DNA of 52,500 nucleotides, from assembly GCF_964340395.1 (NCBI RefSeq), contig NC_135570.1, forward strand, positions 7,375,322-7,427,821, in the 5' to 3' direction. The notes under the pieces are model-generated. The model saw only the letters and a list, made by a program, of their open reading frames with translations, searched no databases and was not told where the DNA came from. The DNA comes from Glandiceps talaboti. Taxonomy: Eukaryota > Hemichordata > Enteropneusta > Spengelidae. A program made the position numbers and the translations under genes. Shown piece after piece: positions 18,184 through 52,500 of this stretch (its first letter is position 1; each line of letters begins with the position of its first letter).

Positions 18184-18555
18184 TTTTTTTTAATAGGGAC
18201 ATTTTCCTTTACAAAAGTGTTCAAAATGAATAACAACCCAAAGATCTCCCAAGGGACTGTGCCAGTGTAGGTGTTTCCGTGTAAATGGTGGAAAATGATC
18301 GTCGGTCGGTTTACTGTATCTTTTAAACACATAAAAATACATTAAAATGAATATGGTATTGTTGATTTGTAACGTTTTATTCGAAAACATCAAAACTAAA
18401 ACTGAAATACAAGCACAAACATCTCTCTAGGGACTTGTGCAAGTCTAGAGGTTTCCATGTAAACAGAAAAAATCAATCTATTTTATTGGTCTATGTCGGT
18501 TTATTATATCGTGTAAACACAAAAACGAATATGATATTGATTTTTAACGTCTTTA
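18184..18555 (+). repeat. diverged tandem duplication (about 180-bp unit)
   Basis: The two units share the ordered landmarks AAGGGACTG/TAGGGACTTG, GGTTTCC-GTGTAAA, GGTCGGTTTA-CTGTATC, AAACACA, GAATATGGTATTG and TAACGT. The second unit starts near 18415. Confidence 0.6.
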
Positions 18556-18936
18556 GTCAGCAATATTTGATTGACAGGTATAATACCCATTGATTATACA
18601 ATGTAACAAAGTTTAGTGAAAAGAATAGACTTTTCCGATTTGTTGCGTACTGCACCGGTTAATGCCCTGCTGAACCTATCACTGAGCCATCGATTGCATG
18701 ATTTTAAGTCGAGGTTGAATTTACAATTTACATACCCACAGAGCTTTGTCATTCACGATTCACGCATTTAATTTCTAAGCATTCACCATTCACCATTCAC
18801 GTTCGAAAATAACGATTATTCACTAATAACGCAATATTCACCAAACCCTGAGAATTGTGTAATCGTTCTACCCGTATAGTTTGGGTATTACATGATTAGT
18901 TTTAAGCGTGTCAAAATACTCTTGAACCTTCTACAT

Positions 18937-19297
18937 CACACACACACGCGCGCGCGCGCGCGCGCACGCACGCATATTCATTCATTCATCCCTCCATCCA
19001 TCCATCCATCCATCCATCCATTCATCCATCCATTCATTCATTCATTTGTTTGTTCATCCATCCATCCATCCATCCATCCATCCATTCACTCACTCATTCG
19101 TTTGTCCATTCATCCATCGATCCATCCATTCATCCATCCATCCATTCATTCATCCATCCATCCCATCCACCCTCACATACATACATACATACATACATAC
19201 ATACATACATACATACATACATACATACATACATACATACATACACACATACATACATACATACATACATACATACATACATACATACATACACAAA
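18937..19297. repeat. compound microsatellite (AC/GC)n-(CATC/CATT)n-(CATA)n
   Basis: Three adjoining simple-repeat arrays over 360 bp, producing artefactual open frames on both strands. Confidence 0.95.
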
Positions 19298-19320
19298 TAG
19301 CACTGTGACGAAAACTGACT

Positions 19321-19326
19321 TTTATT
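19321..19326 (-). terminator. candidate poly(A) signal of the ankyrin/death-domain gene
   Basis: First reverse-strand AATAAA found downstream of the stop at 20539, implying a 3' UTR of about 1.2 kb that would include the repeat at 19959-20172. Confidence 0.35.
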
Positions 19327-19958
19327 TTCTATATGTACATACAAGTCGTCGTTTGATACATAACCGATACACGTGGTGTAAATATATCATATGACATTTC
19401 AATTTCACATCGGATGTGCCAGTACAGTCATACCGGATGTGACTTCACAGTAATATAGGTAAAATATACAAAGTCGTGTTATAGTATTATTATTATTATA
19501 ATAATTATAGTACAATAATGTAATTATGATACAATTGACAATGAATACACATGTAAATCGTGTATGTACAAATTAAAACATTTCATGTCAGGCCAACATA
19601 ACACACTCTCCAGTGATGATTTGGGTGATGAACACATTTACTTAACTGCATGCTGCGTTTCAGCCACGTTTTGGAAGACTCAATATGTATGATTTTGTGA
19701 CAGATTCGTACAATAGCAGGAAACCTCATCATTTTAGTGTATGTAGTCATTGACAACTGGACGGTTGTCATTACGAAATATCCATAACAAAAAATGTTGG
19801 TATGTGCTGATAAAATTGACCATTACTTTTTTCTCTTTTTTTAAAAAAAAAAGAAACTTTGGAGAAATGCTTTTTTTCATAGTGCCCTATACATTCAAAT
19901 AAAGTACTCCGTTGCCACTCAACAAGTAAATTTCAGCGTATAATCTGTTAACGCTTTG

Positions 19959-20172
19959 AGATGACGCAACAACTTGTGAGCTTGTCGATTGTATATATAT
20001 TTGATGACGTATCAATTTCTGAGTTTGTCATCTGTACATACTTGATGACGTAGAAACTTGTGAGTTTGTCGTCTGTACATATGTGATGACGTAGCAACTT
20101 GTGAGTTAAATTTGTCGTCTGTACATACTTGATGACGTAGCAACTTATGAGCTTGTCGTCTGTACATATTTG
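19959..20172. repeat. 41-46-bp minisatellite with TGACGT motifs
   Basis: Five units starting GATGACGTAGCAACTTGTGA and ending TCTGTACATA. Four units carry GATGACGTA, a CRE/ATF-like core; the first has GATGACGCA. It probably lies in the 3' UTR of the ankyrin/death-domain gene. Confidence 0.85.
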
Positions 20173-20538
20173 ATGCGCTCCTCAAAACTACACCCATAGT
20201 GCTTTGCCCAACTATGTACGACTAATTCATTTTGGCAACATTCACAAGATTTTTCACAGGAAATAAATTGGATTGCACATTTCTTAACATAAATCAGGTG
20301 TGCGAACAACGTGATGCTATCTTTGAGTATAACATAACATCCAAAAAGTTGGCGACACAAAATACAAATTTCAAATTAGAAACCCACTGGTCTTAAGACA
20401 TCAAAATATTATCCGACATTCTGAATATGAATACTATCACTTCAGGTGTGTCATAACAATTCAATGTTAACCAGTAAGTGCGTCTCGTATAAGATGAGAC
20501 CAACCATAGCATTTTCTCTGCTATTTTAGTTCGTTGGC

Positions 20539-48976
<28,438 letters not shown>

Positions 48977-50164
48977 CTGCAATTGAGATTGAAAAACAAG
49001 AGTGTACGGTTACATAAGAGTCTCCTCATTCACCATACAGTCCACACAATTTAAAAACCCGCCTCCAGCAGTAGAGAGACCCGACGACAGATGAGTTTGT
49101 AGTAATCACAATCAGTGTCAGCACAGCTGGCAAAGCTCTTTGAACTCGAGGAAAATTAAGATCCTCTCAGACCTTTGTATCTGAAAGGTGATGCGTTAAC
49201 TTCATCGACTTTCAAGCAAAAACATATGTACTGAGCGACGAAGACTAATGTCTTTGCCTCTAGCTGTAACTTCAGTACAGTTACTTCAAAATCAAACACT
49301 TTGTGCTTTAGCTAGTACATGCGGAATTATGTTGCTGCAGCTGACCATCCTATCATTCTGTGTACCAAACATTGAACAGCATTCGTAAGATGTCGAGAAA
49401 GGCATAGATAATATCACAGACCGAAATCCCCGTGGTCTTTACAATGTCTGTAATTTCCTCCAAAGAGACTGAGGCAATATTCTCTTACGATCTTAGAACA
49501 TGTCTTCGTGACTCTCGCCACGCTGAATAATTGTGATCCAATGTACTTTCAAGCTAACCGTAGAACCTATGGGAAACGCTGAAATAGATTGGCGAGGCGT
49601 TTGCTGCATGCCGTTCCGTTATAAGTGTATGATTCCTCTTTAGAAACATCAACAACCAGACGGTACGCCGATAAACTGAAGGTGACAAACACCACAGATT
49701 ACACAGCGGTCTGTAACCAATCAGGAGTCACCTTACATGTAACTGTTATTTGTACATTAGTCGGAAGTGGCGGTAAAAGAATGGATACATGTGACTTTAA
49801 TACCGTGCTGTTTAGTTTTCATATCACACTATTATGACCTGTTATAATTCACTAGGATTTGCAATTTCCTGTTTCGTTTGTTGTAAGTTTCAGTAAATAT
49901 GTAAAAGTGAGATTACCCACTGCGATTTAGTAGAATTGGTTGAGTAATAATTATGCATACATTACAATATAATACAATACGTTGATCAGACAGCGTAATT
50001 GTATAAGCTGTATTGATTTGTTATTTCGCGCCATTGTTCGGGCATTGACATAGTCTGCAATCAAGGTTGTCCTTACAAAGCTGGATTATTGAAAATATTT
50101 TGTTAAATATTACGACTTACTCATAATATCGTCACCTGAACAGTATTAAATCACATTTGGGTGA

Positions 50165-50319
50165 TAAATCCAATCAAATTTATTTGTGGGTCCGCACCCT
50201 AAAATTAACGCACCCCCCCCCCCCACCCCATAGATAGCGGTTACGCTTTCAACGTATTACTACGTATGGGTACAATCGACCTTCCAAGTATTAAACATGT
50301 ACAATGTCTAATTATTGGT

Positions 50320-50350
<31 letters not shown>

Positions 50351-50385
50351 GGGGGGGGGGTTTGTCTGAGCGACAAAAAGTAGTA
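50165..50385 (-). repeat. dispersed repeat family R2, inverse copy
   Basis: Reverse-strand landmarks CTCAGACAAAC, AGGTCGATTGTACCC, AATACGTTGAAAGCG, AGGGTGCGGACCCA and TTGATTGGATTTAT match 2355-2670. Poly-T/poly-G (50322-50360) and poly-C (50213-50224) runs have expanded within it. Confidence 0.7.
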
Positions 50386-50956
50386 CTCCTGTTACAGTTC
50401 GAGCAGCTTTAAGGCCAATGAAATGTCATATAGCAAGTATGGACGCCATGTTAGTTTTTTAACACAGTGAATATTGCAAGAGTAACACTACAGTACACCC
50501 AAAAAGTGGCACAGAAGCTTATAGCCCTACATTTGTGTGGTTGATTTGAGTTGAGAATTTTCCAAGAAGAGTAATTTAACAGTGAAGATGTTGTTTTAAT
50601 AGCAGGAGTGCCATTTTGATCTTTTCTTTATTTTGTGGACAGGTATATTTACAAAAAAGTGACAATTTACATATTCAAGTACTATATACCGCGATGACTT
50701 TGTCCTGATTTTAAACTAGTTCTAATTCAGATCACCGAGAACTTCATTAAAATATTTTGTCAACGACTCTTAGGTACATATAGACCCATTATAATACATA
50801 TATTTAATAGAAACAGGTTACATTTCACAACGTTATCCATTGTCTCCCCTTGTGTCTTTCCTTCTGTCTATCTGTCTGCCTGTATCTATTGCGTAGATGT
50901 CAGAGTAGCTGCCACAACACGGGCATGTACCGAGATGTAACACCGTGAATGGTTAC

Positions 50957-51013
50957 CTCGCCGTCTGTGGCGCTGTTTAGTACACACAGCAATGCGTGAT
51001 TCCTTGTGTACAC
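50957..51013 (-). CDS. candidate upstream ankyrin exon
   Basis: 19 codons (or 22 with acceptor CTATAG, from 51022) ending at donor GGCGAG|GTAACC in phase 0. It reads YTRNHALLCVLNSATDGE. Joined to the next exon this gives NSATDGEGRLSVLHTAV, the loop expected before an ankyrin helix, with LLCVLNSA as the preceding helix 2. The acceptor's pyrimidine tract is poor and the exon is short, so this is tentative. Confidence 0.4.
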
Positions 51014-51834
51014 CTCAGACCACTATAGAGTCTATAGTTTCTGAGTCTGTACACTGATAAATAGTACATCGCTGGCGTAAAATGGGGAATGTCCCAATCT
51101 CATTAAATTCTGATGTAGAAATACGGTTCGATTCCCCCATTCACCTTCATTTTCTTCGCTTATTGTCGCTTGTTTTTGATTTTTTTTTGATCACTCTCAA
51201 AATGACAGCCGTTTGAAAGCAGCGTCCCCCTTTTCATTTTTAATTTCATTTCCGATCTTTGTTTTATAGCAAATTTGAAACATGTAGTGTTCTTTATAAG
51301 TGTGGCAATGTCGTTTTTATTGCATTGTACAACATGAAAGCACGACTACAGAAAATTAGTAGGGCTTAGTATGTATATAGAAAGCAGACTGACAGGTTAA
51401 ATTAGGGACAGCTTCCATCACGATGAATAGTCTTTTCACTAACATTACATAATGTGTTTTTAATACATTGTTAGTATAAAATGAACGTTAGTGCTAGTGA
51501 AAACGAGTATTACGATTGTAGTATCATGTTCGCCATGATCCCAATTTCTTTCCATCTCCTAAGTAGCTATTATTATACACGAAGGTGATATGTCGGTTTA
51601 GTGTGTTTCGTACGTGTATGACACGCGGATAACATGAAGTCACAGGTTTCTCTCTCACATGGTTGCCAGGGGATTACTGCATTACGTTCCCCATTATTTG
51701 ATACCCCAACACAATAATGTACCTCAGACATAGCTTTGATGGCAAACCTTTACCTGTACACGAATACCTATGGTGTCTTCAAATGGCGTATGTATATATA
51801 GACTACGCGTGATTCTCGAGGACTATGCGACAGG

Positions 51835-51868
51835 CCATGGAAGTATGGTTAACGTTTATGCTTCCATG
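51835..51868. repeat. short hairpin CATGGAAG...CTTCCATG
   Basis: CCATGGAAGTAT and ATGCTTCCATGG face each other across 10 nt. A similar pair lies at 47892-47921. Confidence 0.5.
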
Positions 51869-51890
51869 GACAGACCATGTGTTGTAATTA

Positions 51891-52032
51891 AGCAATAACC
51901 CCCGCCGAAGGCGGGTATACACGAGATTTTGGTACAATTCGCGACATATAGCACGAGCCGAATGGCGAGTGCTATATGGAGCGAATTGTACCAAATTCGA
52001 GTGTATACCCGCCTTCGGCGGAAGTTATTGCT
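51891..52032. mobile_element. GC-ended fold-back MITE
   Basis: 142-bp palindrome with arms of about 65 bp. The ends AGCAATAAC and GTTATTGCT enclose CCGCCGAAGGCGGGTATACA / TGTATACCCGCCTTCGGCGG, followed by TTTGGTACAATTCGC and ATATAGCAC on each side. A few mismatches only. Markedly more GC-rich at the ends than its surroundings. Confidence 0.85.
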
Positions 52033-52500
52033 ATTATATTATATCAAAATGTGTGTATATTTCTTCTAAATGTGATTCTGTGGTTATTTATATGCCCGAA
52101 AAGGCGAATTCGCACGTACAGAAAAAGATCGTCGGTAATAGATCGTCGGGAACGAGCATATTTTAATGAGTGGATACGTTCATGTAGCCCCCACACACAC
52201 TACATGAATACAACCATACACTGCATTGCAATGCATTGCATTGCATTGATAAATTACTTTATTTACATCATATAATGCATAACGAAAACGCGTTGAAAAC
52301 TAGCAACAAAGAAAAGGGGGCAAGAGGTCAAAGAAAGTAACAATTTTGTTTGGATATTTTCATAAGAACAATACAATCTTGTACACTGCTAAAAATAGAT
52401 GTCTCGGCGTTGAATCGGAGAAAGCGCGAGACAGTAAATCAGAGACGCGACGTTACACAGTCTACTTTAATTTAATGGGTAACAAATTGAACATTGACCG

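Larger units (their letters stand above)
16360..20538. other. intergenic region between PGRP and the ankyrin/death-domain gene
   Basis: Contains the PGRP promoter side (a TATA-like CTTATATC at about 16440 on the reverse strand), minisatellites, a diverged tandem duplication, a large compound microsatellite and the presumed 3' UTR of the next gene. A poly-G run lies at about 17141. I see no coding exon. Confidence 0.5.
48977..52500. other. upstream part of the ankyrin/death-domain gene, no confirmed exon
   Basis: Holds a candidate ankyrin exon (50957-51013), the inverse R2 repeat copy with poly-C/poly-T runs and two hairpins near the end. No start codon for the gene is identified, so its 5' end probably lies beyond 52500. 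Confidence 0.5.

Noticed and set aside
18892-19394. Ser/His/Tyr/Thr repeat proteins on several frames
   Set aside because: Products of (CATC)n and (CATA)n microsatellites. The same applies to 11290-11832, 29077-29336, 41517-41826 and 47217-47452.

Overview
The window is animal nuclear DNA: AT-rich, gene-poor, dense in microsatellites and small fold-back repeats, with multi-exon genes whose junctions all use GT-AG. I could reconstruct three protein-coding genes by joining exons that agree in reading phase and in protein-family logic. The families (TRIM, secreted PGRP with Cys-rich modules, ankyrin/death-domain protein) and the long introns suggest a marine invertebrate (lophotrochozoan or non-vertebrate deuterostome). 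The species cannot be fixed from sequence alone.

Layout. 1-2994: non-coding, with dispersed repeats. 2995-11326 (+): a complete 11-exon TRIM-type RING/B-box/coiled-coil gene of 471 codons. Instead of a SPRY, NHL or filamin end it finishes in two tandem copies of a GLEBS motif, the Rae1/Gle2-binding segment of nucleoporin Nup98. 11327-12749: short convergent intergenic region with poly(A) signals on both strands. 12750-16359 (-): a complete 6-exon secreted peptidoglycan recognition protein (271 aa) with two N-terminal six-cysteine modules and an intact zinc-amidase site. 16360-20538: non-coding, with minisatellites and microsatellites. 20539 to at least 48976 (-), probably to about 51013 and beyond the window: a gene with two ankyrin repeats, a Ser/Thr-rich linker, a death domain and a 525-residue disordered, phospho-site-rich tail. 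Its introns reach 8.4 and 14.3 kb and hold most of the repeats.

All three genes belong to families used in innate immunity and cell-death signalling, but the sequence does not show that they act together. PGRP would act outside the cell on bacterial wall; the death-domain protein would act as a cytosolic adaptor. The TRIM-GLEBS protein would be a ubiquitin ligase recruited to Rae1, the mRNA-export and mitotic factor that normally binds Nup98, Bub1 and BubR1. The TRIM-GLEBS architecture is the most noteworthy find. I do not know of a described TRIM protein with this C-terminus, and I could not search databases. Other notable items are a hAT-like MITE with an 8-bp target duplication in TRIM intron 1, a PGRP splice donor embedded in a (GTGA)n microsatellite, a possible alternative first exon for the death-domain gene, and several long fold-back elements.
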